Shown here piece by piece: positions 1 through 7,175 of a stretch of 30,217 nucleotides of DNA. The notes under the pieces were generated by a model that searched no databases, was not told the origin of the DNA, and saw nothing but the letters and a program-made list of their open reading frames with translations. Positions within the stretch are counted from its first letter, which is position 1, and each line of letters begins with the position of its first letter. Source of the stretch: JAJYIV01 sp964499955 (GTDB lineage Bacteria; Patescibacteriota; Patescibacteriia; UBA9934; GWF2-40-263); the NCBI GenBank assembly GCA_964499955.1, contig CAZCMI010000010.1, positions 1 to 30,217 on the forward strand. Reading direction: 5' to 3'. A program made the translations under genes and the position numbers.

Positions 1-756
1 ATGCCGACCATTGACGATAATGAATATACTGATTATGCCAATCGGCTGTTTGTTAATTGGGGAATTGGAAAAAAGGGCGACGATCAGGGAATTTTGATTT
101 TTCATGTAAATGATCAACGTAAAGTGCGCATAGAAGTGGGCTATGGATCCGAGGGCTATGTGCCGGACGCCAAAGCCTCCCGCATCTTGCGGAATATCAT
201 GTTGCCGCATTTTCGCGATGGTAATTTTGACGACGGATTTTTATCCGGTTATGTGGCCATTGCCGATTTAGTAGCAAAAAATTATAATGTCAGTTTTTCC
301 GGGTCACCTGAAGCTGCGGGGCAGGAAGAATCGACCGGATCGCCAAACTGGCTGTGCCTGATCATTGGTTTAATTATTTTTTTTAGCCTGTTTAACGGCG
401 GCAAAGGCGGGGGCAGCGCAATACCCTGGTTTATTTTAGGGTCTCTGCTGGGCAGCGGCAAAAGTTCCGGCGGCGGTTTTGGTGGCGGCTTTGGCGGCGG
501 CGGCGGTTTTGGTGGCGGGTTTGGCGGCTTTGGCGGGCGTGGAAACGGTCTTCTTGGAAGGCATAGGCGGGACGGAGGGTCGCAGCGATCCCGTTCAAAG
601 ACGGGGGCCACGGCGCATCGTCGGCTCACATGTCAGTTAAACGCGCAAGAAGGCGTTGGACCTCTTCTTGGTTCCCGGCCTGCTCGGCCCGGCGAAGGTC
701 CGCTTCAAACGCCTTGCGGCGCCGGCGGGCTTCGGAAGCGGTCACGGCCTCGATGA
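1..756 (+). CDS. TPM-domain (YgcG-like) membrane protein, 5' partial, possibly disrupted 3' end
   Basis: The reading frame is open from the first base. Residues about 8-95 match the second half of a TPM domain (DYANRLF, WGIGKKGDDQGILI, RIEVGYGSEGY); the first half of the domain should lie upstream, so the ATG at base 1 is probably internal. A hydrophobic segment follows at about residues 116-131, then a Gly/Phe-rich tail encoded by GGCGGY repeats (about 468-540), which is normal for this family of secreted or membrane-anchored proteins of poorly defined function. After residue about 180 the sequence turns Arg-rich, and the frame runs 131 bp antisense into the end of dnaG. The usual short Gly/Ser-rich ending is missing. 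Codons up to about 540 are AT-richer than the rest of the window. The family call is good; the real 3' end is doubtful (frameshift, rearrangement or assembly junction). Confidence 0.6.
   Translation: MPTIDDNEYTDYANRLFVNWGIGKKGDDQGILIFHVNDQRKVRIEVGYGSEGYVPDAKASRILRNIMLPHFRDGNFDDGFLSGYVAIADLVAKNYNVSFSGSPEAAGQEESTGSPNWLCLIIGLIIFFSLFNGGKGGGSAIPWFILGSLLGSGKSSGGGFGGGFGGGGGFGGGFGGFGGRGNGLLGRHRRDGGSQRSRSKTGATAHRRLTCQLNAQEGVGPLLGSRPARPGEGPLQTPCGAGGLRKRSRPR
471..540 (+). repeat. GGCGGY low-complexity tract encoding the Gly/Phe tail
   Basis: Tandem GGCGGT/GGCGGC/TTTGGC units encode GGGFGGGFGG. The tract sits just before the point where composition and protein sequence become unlike the rest of the TPM gene, so it could be a site of slippage, recombination or misassembly. 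Confidence 0.6.
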
Positions 757-2458
757 GTTGTCGCGCATGTCCCACGGCGTCTTTGGGCGGGAGGTCCGCC
801 GTCAGGCGTTCGGCTTCGAGGACGGCCACGTCGAGCAGCGGGAGCAAAAGGTCCCGTTCTGGTGCCGACAGGGTCCGAAGCCGCTCCTGAAGAAGCGCGT
901 ACAGCGGCGCTTCTTGCGCGGAGGGAGATGAACGTTGCTGATTGTAGGCAAAAACGGCGTGCGTGTAAAGCGTGAAGGGCGGCGGATATTCCGCGGGCCA
1001 GTCGGGCGGCAGGGTTTCCAACAACAACGGCCGGCAGGCGGGCAGGTTGACGAACAAGCCGGCCAGCAGGCGCATGGCCTGCTCGTCGCGGGCGGGCTTG
1101 ACGTGAGGGGCGATGGGACCCGGCGACGGGGCGGGAACGGCGGGCGGGGGTTTCTGCGGCACACCCGCTTTTGCCAGCCCCACGACGTCCTGGCGCAAAT
1201 GGGCGACGTCCATCCGCAGCACGTCGGCCACGGTCTGCAGCCAATGCTCGCGTTCCACCACGTCCGTGATATGCGCGAACTCCGGCTTCAAGAACGCCCA
1301 CACGGCGCGCTTGTCCCCCACGTCGTTCAAGTCCCGGCCCGCGATGGCGCGGTCCACGTAATACTGCATGATGGGCACGGTGCGCTCCACGGCCGCGCGC
1401 CACAACGCCGGGTCCTTCTGCACCGCTTCGTCCGGGTCCTTGCCCGCCTCGGCAGGCAGCACGGCCGCACGCACGTCCAACCCCAGGCCGCGCGCCAAGG
1501 CGATGCCGCGCTGGGCCGCTTTGAATCCGGCGGCATCCGCATCAAAGGAAAAGACGACGGTGTTGGTATACCGCTTGAGCAGGGTGAGCTGCATGTCCGT
1601 CAGCGCGGTACCGGAACTGGCGACGATATTCCCCACGCCCGCCTTGTGCGAGGCGAGGACGTCCAGGTTCCCTTCCACCACGATCACACGGCCCGCCTCA
1701 CGGATATGCCGCTTGGCCAGGTCCAGGCCGAAGAGAATGGCGCCCTTGCGGTACACGGCGGTTTCGGGCGAATTCATGTACTTGGGACCTTGGGCGTCCG
1801 CGTTCGGGCCGAAGGCGCGGCCGGTAAACCCGACCACGTTGCCCTGGGCGTCGCGCAGGGGGATCATCAGGCGGTTGCGGAACCGGTCGATGCAGCCGCC
1901 GCCCTGCTTGCGGCGCATGAGCAGCCCTGCGCGTTCGCCGTCGGCTTCCGTGAGGCCCTTCTTGGCGAAGGCCAGCGCAAGCGCGTCCCATCCGTCGGGT
2001 GCATAGCCCAAACCGAACGCCGCGGCCAGGGAATCCGGGATGCCGCGCTGGGCCAAATAGGCGCGCGCCACTGCCCCGCCCGTTGGTGCGGCGAGCACGG
2101 CACGGTAGTACTGCGCGGCAAAGGCGTTGGCCGCCAACAGGCGTTGCTTCTCATTGCTCTGGACGGAGGAATACTGCGCCACCTCCACCCCGGCCTTCTC
2201 ACCCAAATGCCGCAGCGCCTCGGGAAATTCCATGCCTTCCATCCGCATGACGAAAGCGAAGCAGTCGCCCCCTTCCCCGCAGCCGAAGCAATGCCAAATC
2301 TGCTTGTCGCGCGACACGTGGAACGACGGGGTCTTTTCCCCATGGAACGGGCAAAGGCCCTTCCAGCTGACGCTCCCCGCCTGCTTGAGCGGCAGGTATT
2401 CTTGGATCAGTTCGACGATGTCGATTTTGGCGCGTATTTCCTCTTTCGGCTCCAACAT
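626..2458 (-). CDS. dnaG: DNA primase DnaG
   Basis: Makes RNA primers for replication at the fork with the replicative helicase. The 610-residue product has the family's layout. The N-terminal zinc-binding domain has C36, H39, C57 and C60 (CPFH...HCFGC). The central catalytic core has the TOPRIM motifs VVEGNLDV and FSFDADAAG. The C-terminal region is helical, as expected for a helicase-interaction domain. The start is the ATG just before LEPKEEIRAKIDIVELIQEY, the usual DnaG N-terminus. It is preceded by a pyrimidine-rich CCCCTTCGCCCT and no Shine-Dalgarno. An open frame continues upstream but shows no family similarity. The gene is divergent from the unknown gene at 2606, and its 3' end overlaps the doubtful end of the TPM gene. 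Confidence 0.96.
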   Translation of the reverse strand: MLEPKEEIRAKIDIVELIQEYLPLKQAGSVSWKGLCPFHGEKTPSFHVSRDKQIWHCFGCGEGGDCFAFVMRMEGMEFPEALRHLGEKAGVEVAQYSSVQSNEKQRLLAANAFAAQYYRAVLAAPTGGAVARAYLAQRGIPDSLAAAFGLGYAPDGWDALALAFAKKGLTEADGERAGLLMRRKQGGGCIDRFRNRLMIPLRDAQGNVVGFTGRAFGPNADAQGPKYMNSPETAVYRKGAILFGLDLAKRHIREAGRVIVVEGNLDVLASHKAGVGNIVASSGTALTDMQLTLLKRYTNTVVFSFDADAAGFKAAQRGIALARGLGLDVRAAVLPAEAGKDPDEAVQKDPALWRAAVERTVPIMQYYVDRAIAGRDLNDVGDKRAVWAFLKPEFAHITDVVEREHWLQTVADVLRMDVAHLRQDVVGLAKAGVPQKPPPAVPAPSPGPIAPHVKPARDEQAMRLLAGLFVNLPACRPLLLETLPPDWPAEYPPPFTLYTHAVFAYNQQRSSPSAQEAPLYALLQERLRTLSAPERDLLLPLLDVAVLEAERLTADLPPKDAVGHARQLIEAVTASEARRRRKAFEADLRRAEQAGNQEEVQRLLARLTDM

Positions 2459-2534
2459 AGGGCGAAGGGGTGGAGTGGGGTTTCTCTGTGGGCAGAGTGC
2501 CTCGAATGTGCCGCCGCCGCAAGGGACCGGGAGA

Positions 2535-2563
2535 TTGACGACCGCCGGAAAACGCGCTAGGTT
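2535..2563 (+). promoter_or_regulatory. Promoter TTGACG-17-TAGGTT for the 2606 gene
   Basis: The -35 TTGACG (2535-2540) and -10 TAGGTT (2558-2563) are exactly 17 nt apart, with AAAACGCGC in the spacer. It lies in the dnaG/2606 divergent gap, about 43 nt before the GTG start. A small CGCC-ATGAG-GGCG hairpin follows in the leader before the AAAGGAGG ribosome site. Confidence 0.6.
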
Positions 2564-2605
2564 GTGCCGTTCGCCATGAGGGCGGACACCCACAAAGGAG
2601 GCCGC

Positions 2606-3217
2606 GTGCCGACCGTCACAGAGAAGGAAGGGGAGTATTTCGCCGTGGGGTTCCGGCTCGTCCGGCGGGGCATCTTGTCCATCGTCGAGGCCTTCACGGA
2701 ACCGCATCACTCGAACATCCTCGAACGGCTCAAGGACCTGGCGCCGCACATGCGCCTCACGGAGCAGCAGCCGCTGTTCCGCGCACGGTGCGCGCTGGAG
2801 ACCGGCGAGGTCGGCGCCGTCGGCCCGCGTCCCGACGAGGAAACCCGGGAGCGGATCCGGGAACTGGCCCGCGAAGGGGCCGCGGAGATGGCCGCGTACC
2901 GGCAGGTGCTGCAGGAGCGCCAACCGCTTCTGCACGCCACGTTGGAGGAGCAGTTCGAAAAGATCAACCGCCCGGTGCCGCTGCGGAAACCGGTCAATGT
3001 GCGTTTCGACCGGCATGTCTGCCAAGACCTGGCGAGCCTCGGCAACGTGACGTTCACGACGATCATCCGCCTCCCGGACGGCGCCGTCCTCGTGCAAACG
3101 CACGCACCCGAGGACACAGGTGCCTGCAGTGCGTGGAAGTCCCGGCAGTTCGAGCATGCCGTCTACGCCACGTTCCAGCAGATCCTCGCCAAGCGCGGCC
3201 TGATCGATTACGTCTGA
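2606..3217 (+). CDS. Uncharacterised protein, 203 aa
   Basis: I do not recognise the family. It is a soluble, mixed-charge protein with no signal peptide or membrane segment. An Arg/Glu-rich helical centre (about 75-120, ETRERIRELAREGAAEMAAY) is followed by a strand-rich end (VNVRFDRHVCQDL, NVTFTTIIRLPDGAVLVQTH). The GTG start at 2606 is chosen over the in-frame ATG at 2564 because AAAGGAGG (2595-2601) stands 4 nt before the GTG, and because ATG 2564 falls directly on the downstream edge of the -10 box. It has its own promoter and terminator, so it is a single-gene unit. Its leader (5' hairpin, strong Shine-Dalgarno, GTG) resembles those of the genes at 5680, 25702 and 29684 rather than its neighbours. 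Confidence 0.82.
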   Translation: MPTVTEKEGEYFAVGFRLVRRGILSIVEAFTEPHHSNILERLKDLAPHMRLTEQQPLFRARCALETGEVGAVGPRPDEETRERIRELAREGAAEMAAYRQVLQERQPLLHATLEEQFEKINRPVPLRKPVNVRFDRHVCQDLASLGNVTFTTIIRLPDGAVLVQTHAPEDTGACSAWKSRQFEHAVYATFQQILAKRGLIDYV

Positions 3218-3254
3218 CGCGCCCCGCGCCGCTCGAGGAAGCCGCCGCAGCTCT

Positions 3255-3291
3255 CGCCCCGCCCCTCGCACGGCCGGGGCGTTTTCTTTTT
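3255..3291 (+). terminator. Rho-independent terminator of the 2606 gene
   Basis: The stem CGCCCCG (3255-3261) pairs with CGGGGCG (3275-3281) and is followed by TTTTCTTTTT. It lies 37 nt after the stop codon. Confidence 0.85.
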
Positions 3292-3321
3292 CCGCCTTCG
3301 CCGCGCCGTCCGCGCCCGCTC

Positions 3322-3350
3322 TTGCCAACCGCCGGCGTTCCGGCTATCAT
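3322..3350 (+). promoter_or_regulatory. Promoter TTGCCA-17-TATCAT of tRNA-Ser
   Basis: The -35 TTGCCA is at 3322-3327 and the -10 TATCAT at 3345-3350, spacing 17. The mature tRNA 5' end is 20 nt downstream of the -10, leaving a short leader for RNase P to remove. Confidence 0.75.
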
Positions 3351-3370
3351 TTCGCCACGCAATCCTGCAC

Positions 3371-3458
3371 GGAGAGGTCGCATAGTGGCCTAGTGCGCGC
3401 GCTTGGAAAGCGCGTGAACCGCAAGGTTCCGAGAGTTCGAATCTCTCCCTCTCCGCCA
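3371..3458 (+). tRNA. tRNA-Ser (anticodon GGA)
   Basis: The 88-nt class II tRNA gene has acceptor strands GGAGAGG and CCTCTCC, G73 and an encoded CCA. The anticodon arm is CGCGC-TTGGAAA-GCGCG, with anticodon GGA at 3405-3407. A long variable arm (about GAACCGCAAGGTTC) and a T-loop TTCGAAT complete it. The long variable arm and G73 agree with serine identity. It is a single gene between its own promoter and a short terminator. Confidence 0.96.
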
Positions 3459-3464
3459 AAAGCA

Positions 3465-3487
3465 CCCGGGCAACCGGGCGTTTTTGT
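3465..3487 (+). terminator. Terminator after tRNA-Ser
   Basis: CCCGG-GCAA-CCGGG with a GNRA loop is followed by CG and TTTTTG, 7 nt after the encoded CCA. Confidence 0.75.
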
Positions 3488-3496
3488 TTGCCAAGG

Positions 3497-4072
3497 TCAA
3501 CCGAATATTGCTTGCCCGCCGAACGCGGCCAAGGCAACCACGGTGATGCTGCCGGCGGCCAGCACGGGAAGGGAATGGCGGTACGGCACGCGGGCGACGG
3601 CCAGGGCGATCATCAAGGCATCGTTAGGCAGCGGCGTGAAACCGAGGTACAGGTACGTGCCGATCATCAGCGCCCAGGCGGGCGTACGCTGGGCATTCTT
3701 CACCAGCCACGGAACCAGAGTGCCCTTGCGGCCTTCCAGCGCCTCCACGCCGCGCTTGGACAGATAGAAAAACGCGGTGTCGCTCAAGAACATGCCGAGG
3801 CCGCCGAACAACGTGAGCAGCCAGGGATCGGCCCCGCCCGCGGCAAACGCGGCAACGGTGGCGAAAAACGACGGGCTGGCGAAGGCCGACAATCCGCCGA
3901 TGGTGGCGAAGAGGAAGACAACGAGGTAGGCGTTGTGCACGCCGATGGCGTCGATCACCGCCGGTAGGTCCACGAACAAAAAGACGGGCGTCCACACGAG
4001 CAGCAGGATCAGGATCGCCAGCAGGGCCCAATGGCGTTTGAGGAAAGCACGCATGGCCGCATGGTACGGCAT
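3497..4072 (-). CDS. DedA/SNARE-associated (VTT-domain) membrane protein
   Basis: A membrane protein of about 191 residues with an N-terminal signal-anchor helix (HWALLAILILLLVWTPVFLF) and four to five further hydrophobic segments. The segment FFYLSKRGVEALEGRKG and the Gly-rich GGLGMFLSDTAFF resemble the SNARE-associated (DedA, YqaA-type) fold. Those proteins act in the inner membrane and have been linked to lipid transport and envelope homeostasis; the substrate cannot be read from sequence. I chose the ATG at 4072 (MPYHAAMRAF) because GGAAGG lies 7 nt before it. The internal ATG at 4054 (MRAFLKRHW) is also possible and would give 185 residues. It is divergent from the 4115 gene and convergent with tRNA-Ser. 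Confidence 0.8.
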   Translation of the reverse strand: MPYHAAMRAFLKRHWALLAILILLLVWTPVFLFVDLPAVIDAIGVHNAYLVVFLFATIGGLSAFASPSFFATVAAFAAGGADPWLLTLFGGLGMFLSDTAFFYLSKRGVEALEGRKGTLVPWLVKNAQRTPAWALMIGTYLYLGFTPLPNDALMIALAVARVPYRHSLPVLAAGSITVVALAAFGGQAIFG

Positions 4073-4114
4073 CCCCTTCCCTTCCGCCAGCGCATTTGGG
4101 ATGATGGGCGCCGT

Positions 4115-4516
4115 ATGACCATCTTCCTTCCCGGCCCCCTGCCCGACCACGCGCGCACGATCATGCAGCGCCTGGGCTACGGCGAACAACGCACGCGCCA
4201 GGGCCAGATCAGCTACAACCGCCGCTTCACGCCCGCGCCGTTCCCGAAATTCCACGCGTACGTGGAGGAACGCAACAGCGGCCTGCAGGTAAACCTGCAC
4301 TTGGACCAAAAAGCCGCCAGCTACGACAGCGGCCATGCGCACGGCGGCGAATACGACGGCCCGCTGGTGGAACGGGAGATGGCGCGCATCAAGGCGTTCG
4401 TGGAAGGTCTGCGCGCACAGGGCGGCGCCGCGGGAAATGCGGACAGCGGCTATGCGGCGGCGGAACAGGAAGACGAACCGAAGCGCGGATTCTGGGGGTC
4501 GCTGTTCGGCGGATGA
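4115..4516 (+). CDS. Conserved-looking unknown, 133 aa
   Basis: No named family recognised. The middle (about 33-75) is rich in Tyr, His and Asp: FPKFHAYVEE, NLHLDQKAASY and SGHAHGGEYDGP. The closely placed histidines and acids could bind a metal, which is inference only. A helix follows (VEREMARIKAFVEGL), then an acidic linker and a Gly/Phe-rich end (GFWGSLFGG). I have an impression of similar short proteins in other Patescibacteria genomes, but this needs a search. The start is ATG preceded by CCGT (T at -1), without a Shine-Dalgarno. A possible -10 GATGAT ends 9 nt upstream. Confidence 0.75.
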   Translation: MTIFLPGPLPDHARTIMQRLGYGEQRTRQGQISYNRRFTPAPFPKFHAYVEERNSGLQVNLHLDQKAASYDSGHAHGGEYDGPLVEREMARIKAFVEGLRAQGGAAGNADSGYAAAEQEDEPKRGFWGSLFGG

Positions 4517-4530
4517 ACGTTTCGCACCAA

Positions 4531-4554
4531 AAAACCGCCCCGCGGGGCGGTTTT
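4531..4554. terminator. Bidirectional terminator between convergent genes
   Basis: A perfect 24-nt palindrome: ACCGCCCC...GGGGCGGT flanked by AAAA on one side and TTTT on the other. It can end the 4115 gene (+) and the DoxX gene (-). Confidence 0.85.
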
Positions 4555-4587
4555 CGGTTTTCATCCAGACCGGTCGGCGTTCGGCAT

Positions 4588-4980
4588 TTAGGCCACAAAC
4601 AGCAGCGCGTCCAAACTGTACGCTCCGGCGCCCAGGGACAGCAAACCGACCAGGACGGCCAACAGAACGGCGTCGAACTCCCAGCCCGACGGCACGGCCG
4701 AGAACGGCTTCTTCCACACGAAGATGTTGTGGTACAGCGCGCCCAGCATGATGATGCCCAGGCCCAGCGCCGCCCACGGCGTCAAAAAGCCCAGCACCAG
4801 CGCGAGGCCGCCCAACGGCTCGCACACGGAGAGCAGTTTGAACAGCCCGCCCTGCGGCTGTTTTTCCTTTGATTTCCACAACCCGCGCTTCAAAAACCCA
4901 TGGCCGAGGAATACGGCGCCCACAGCCACGCGCAACAGCAGCAAAACGACGTCTTGGCTCAACACGAATGGGAAGGTCAT
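4588..4980 (-). CDS. DoxX-family membrane protein
   Basis: The 130-residue protein has four hydrophobic helices and the DoxX-type pattern: LLLLRVAVGAVFLGHGFLK near the N-terminus, then EPLGGLALVLGFLTPWAALGLGIIMLGAL, and an acid in the third segment (GWEFDAVLLAVLVG). DoxX-like proteins are inner-membrane proteins of varied and mostly unproven redox-related roles; no partner gene is adjacent. The ATG at 4980 follows CCGCGT. A -10 TATCAT lies only 8 nt before it, so the message is probably leaderless. An upstream in-frame TTG (4998) would lie inside or before that -10 and is unlikely to be used. Confidence 0.85.
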   Translation of the reverse strand: MTFPFVLSQDVVLLLLRVAVGAVFLGHGFLKRGLWKSKEKQPQGGLFKLLSVCEPLGGLALVLGFLTPWAALGLGIIMLGALYHNIFVWKKPFSAVPSGWEFDAVLLAVLVGLLSLGAGAYSLDALLFVA

Positions 4981-4988
4981 ACGCGGAC

Positions 4989-5018
4989 ATGATAGCAAAG
5001 AAAAGCAGGGCGTGTGAA
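4989..5018 (-). promoter_or_regulatory. Promoter TTCACA-18-TATCAT of the DoxX gene
   Basis: On the minus strand, -35 TTCACA (5013-5018) and -10 TATCAT (4989-4994) are 18 nt apart. The -10 ends 8 nt before the ATG at 4980, so transcription should start at or within a base or two of the start codon. It overlaps the terminator hairpin of the upstream gene. Confidence 0.6.
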
Positions 5019-5027
5019 ACGCCCTGC
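4997..5027 (-). terminator. Terminator of the DUF218-like gene
   Basis: GCAGGGCG (5005-5012) pairs with CGCCCTGC (5020-5027) around a 7-nt loop. On the minus strand the stem is followed by TTTTCTTTG. Confidence 0.8.
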
Positions 5028-5077
5028 GAGAGAAGCGGCCGGTCGATGGGGCGACCGTGCTGTGTTATGCCGTGCGG

Positions 5078-5680
5078 CTACGAACTGGCGACCGCGCGCT
5101 TTTCCAGCGCGGGCTTGCCGTACCCGTGTCGTCCGCTCTGATAGTCGCCGGCGGCGAAGTCCGCACAGCCGTCCCGCTCCCGTTCTAACACGTCCAGGGG
5201 CGGTTCCCAACAGTGAACCCCGCTCGGTACGAACTGCAGCATCCGTCCCGCCGGCACATACACGTTGGCGATGAGGTCCACGGCCATCATCGACGCACGC
5301 GGCATGTGCCAGTGGTCCGTCACGAGCACGAAGCGCGTCACCTGCGCGAACTCGGGATCGCGCAGGAGCAGCTGGACCGCCATCTGGAGGTCCCGGTGGG
5401 TGTCGCTCGGCCCGTCCGGATGGATGAGCTGGGTGATCGATGCGACTCCCCAGGCGTCCGCGCGCGTGTGGAACGCGCGCACGTCGCGACCCTCGTTTGC
5501 GTCGCCGCAGATGACCAGCGGCGCCTTGCGCCGAAGCGCCTCCGCCACGGCCGCATCCACGCGCGAGAAGCAGCGCGTGCCGTCATGCGTGCCGGAGCAC
5601 GTATATCCGTCGCGGCTCCCATCTTCCTTCTGGTGATGGGGCCCGCAAATCATCACCACAACCTCGTTGATCTCAGCCAC
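5078..5680 (-). CDS. DUF218/YdcF-like protein
   Basis: A soluble 200-residue protein with no signal peptide. The core LVICGDANEGRDVRAF...HTRADAWGV...THRDLQMAVQLL...FVLVTDHWHMPRASMMA resembles the DUF218 (YdcF, SanA) Rossmann-like fold. That fold has an early Gly, a conserved T-x-x-(D/N) segment and VTs-x-H-x-x-R-A near the end; here it reads VTDHWHMPRA. An added Cys/His-rich N-terminus (MICGPHHQ...YTCSGTHDGTRCF) is unusual for the family. The biochemical role of DUF218 proteins is unsettled. The GTG at 5680 is selected because AAAGGAGG is 5 nt upstream and TTGACA-17-TATTTT precedes it. A GC hairpin lies at the expected mRNA 5' end. Confidence 0.72.
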   Translation of the reverse strand: MAEINEVVVMICGPHHQKEDGSRDGYTCSGTHDGTRCFSRVDAAVAEALRRKAPLVICGDANEGRDVRAFHTRADAWGVASITQLIHPDGPSDTHRDLQMAVQLLLRDPEFAQVTRFVLVTDHWHMPRASMMAVDLIANVYVPAGRMLQFVPSGVHCWEPPLDVLERERDGCADFAAGDYQSGRHGYGKPALEKRAVASS

Positions 5681-5695
5681 GCGGGCCTCCTTTGA

Positions 5696-5721
5696 AAAGG
5701 AAAAGGGCGGGAAATCCGCCC
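5696..5721 (-). other. GC hairpin plus T-rich tract: mRNA 5' hairpin or lgt terminator
   Basis: On the minus strand GGGCGG-ATTTC-CCGCCC (5721-5705) is followed by TTTTCCTTTT. It could terminate lgt transcripts, which end 30 nt upstream. It also starts at about the position where the promoter at 5726-5754 should begin transcription, so it would sit at the very 5' end of the DUF218-like mRNA. Both roles may hold. Confidence 0.65.
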
Positions 5722-5725
5722 ATCT

Positions 5726-5754
5726 AAAATACGCGAAAAACGGCCGTTTGTCAA
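5726..5754 (-). promoter_or_regulatory. Promoter TTGACA-17-TATTTT overlapping the lgt stop
   Basis: On the minus strand, consensus -35 TTGACA (5749-5754) and -10 TATTTT (5726-5731) are 17 nt apart. The spacer contains AACGGCCGTTTTTCGCG. The same AACGGC-TTTTTCGC spacer occurs at 11665-11693 and, in a close variant, at 21318-21346. Confidence 0.75.
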
Positions 5755-6506
5755 CGGGTCGGCTTCCGCGCACGCCACTGCCGCCAGGCCCACGCGGCCC
5801 CGCCGACGGCCATCAGCGCGGCGACGTACTGGGCGGGCGTCAGCCCCGCGTACCGCGCGTCCGCAGCACGCAGGAAATCCAGCAGGAAACGGGCGACGCC
5901 GTACCACAGCAGGAAGGCAATCACATACGCGGGCGGCTTCGCCTGGCGGCGGCGCAACACGAGAAACACGGCGAACAGCCCCGCCCCGCTCAACGCCTCG
6001 TACAAACCCAAGTCGTGCCGCACCGTGCCGTCGGGATACCGCACGCCCAGCAGGAAATGCGTGAGCGTGCCGGGATGGTCGTGGATGAGGAAGCAGCCGA
6101 CGCGCCCAATGGCATACCCCAACGGCAGGCCGAAAAACGCCGTGTCGAGATGATGGAGCACGTCCAACCGGCGGCGGCGCAGGAAAAGAAACACGGCGAG
6201 CGCGGCGGCGATCAGCGAACCGGTGATGGAAATGCCCCCGTCCCACAAGGCGACGATCTCCGCCGGATGGGCGAGATAATGCGCCGGGGCGTACAAAACG
6301 ACGTGCAGCAGTCGCCCGCCGACGATGCCCGCGGCCGCGGCAATGCCCGCCACGTCCCAAAATACCTTCGGGTCCAAGCCGCGTTCCTTGGCCAACCGCC
6401 CGGCCGCCCAGGTGCCCGCCAGCAAACCGAGCGCCACCAAAAGGCCCCACACGTACACGGTGAACGGGCCGATCTGGAACGAAACGAGTTCGAAATACGG
6501 GATCAT
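5751..6506 (-). CDS. lgt: Prolipoprotein diacylglyceryl transferase
   Basis: Transfers diacylglyceryl from phospholipid to the lipobox cysteine of prolipoproteins in the cytoplasmic membrane. The 251-residue protein has about seven hydrophobic segments. Family landmarks in order are GPFTVYVWGLLVALG, GIVGGRLLHVVLY (the GGRL turn), DGGISITGSLIAA, GYAIGRVGCFLIHDHPG (the GRxG signature) and WYGVARFLLDFLR (the late R-F-x-x-(E/D)-x-x-R motif). In the HGG loop, where the E. coli enzyme has SFHGGL, this one reads SITGSL and so lacks the usual histidine. The ATG overlaps the stop of the upstream gene (ATGA), so translation is probably coupled to it. Confidence 0.93.
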   Translation of the reverse strand: MIPYFELVSFQIGPFTVYVWGLLVALGLLAGTWAAGRLAKERGLDPKVFWDVAGIAAAAGIVGGRLLHVVLYAPAHYLAHPAEIVALWDGGISITGSLIAAALAVFLFLRRRRLDVLHHLDTAFFGLPLGYAIGRVGCFLIHDHPGTLTHFLLGVRYPDGTVRHDLGLYEALSGAGLFAVFLVLRRRQAKPPAYVIAFLLWYGVARFLLDFLRAADARYAGLTPAQYVAALMAVGGAAWAWRQWRARKPTR

Positions 6507-7147
6507 ACGCGCGGAGATGCGGCAGAGGACCGTTTCGGTTGCTTCCGAAGGGCCGCCCAGGCGCCGATGAAAAAGCCGGCGACATTCGCCGCGAAGTCGT
6601 AGACGGTATCGAGGTCCTGGCCCGCCTCCCCGTACATGGCCGTGCCGAGCCAGCGGTCGCCCGCCCATTCGAACAGTTCATTGGCGGCACCCGCAATCAT
6701 GGTAATGGCGAAGCCCGTCCACAAAAGGACGGTGCGGCGCGCGGCCAGCCGGGGGAAGGCGCGCATGGACGCGTCCAGTACGACGAAGGCGATCATCCCG
6801 CAAGAGGCGAAATGCACCAAGGAATCGTATTCTAAGCCCACGCGGTACAGGCCGAATGTCCCTCCCCAGCCAAGCAGCATGCCGATGACGCCGAGGAATT
6901 CATATAGTCCCAAGCGGGCGGGAGTGATGGCCGCACGCAACGGCGCAATGAACCGGCACAAAGCCCACGGCAGGAGCAATCCGGCGGCGGCGAGCAGGGC
7001 GATCCAAACGAGAAACCACTCGTCGAAGGCGCCCGGCACGTCCCAGCCGGACGCGAAGACGCCCGCCAAGGCGATATGCGCCCAAAACGCGGCATGGGCG
7101 ACATGCCGGGTCCAGGGCTGGCGGGCGTGGAAGAAGGTTGGGGGCAT
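6503..7147 (-). CDS. YjdF/DUF2238-like membrane protein
   Basis: The 214-residue protein has about five to six hydrophobic segments. The motifs GLEYDSLVHFASCGMIAFVV, ANELFEWAGDRWLGT and GQDLDTVYDFAANVAG match the acidic, His-containing pattern of YjdF/DUF2238 inner-membrane proteins (y-D-x-x-v-H ... n-E-x-x-E-w ... D-x-x-D-x-x-x-D). The function of the family is unknown; its conserved acids in membrane segments hint at ion or substrate binding. The start is the ATG at 7147, inside the short gap after gatA, with C rather than the usual T at -1. It overlaps lgt by 4 nt and follows gatA by 28 nt, so it probably belongs to a gatC-gatA-YjdF-lgt unit. Confidence 0.78.
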   Translation of the reverse strand: MPPTFFHARQPWTRHVAHAAFWAHIALAGVFASGWDVPGAFDEWFLVWIALLAAAGLLLPWALCRFIAPLRAAITPARLGLYEFLGVIGMLLGWGGTFGLYRVGLEYDSLVHFASCGMIAFVVLDASMRAFPRLAARRTVLLWTGFAITMIAGAANELFEWAGDRWLGTAMYGEAGQDLDTVYDFAANVAGFFIGAWAALRKQPKRSSAASPRV

Positions 7148-7175
7148 GTCGTCGGAAGACAGCGGGTCGGTCGGC

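Noticed and set aside
2564..2605. ATG start at 2564 for the 2606 gene
   Set aside because: It lies directly after the -10 box, before any expected transcription start, while a perfect AAAGGAGG precedes the GTG at 2606.
626..3328. Fusion of dnaG with an upstream coding segment (one continuous open frame)
   Set aside because: The upstream part is antisense to the well-supported 2606 gene, and DnaG similarity starts at ATG 2458.
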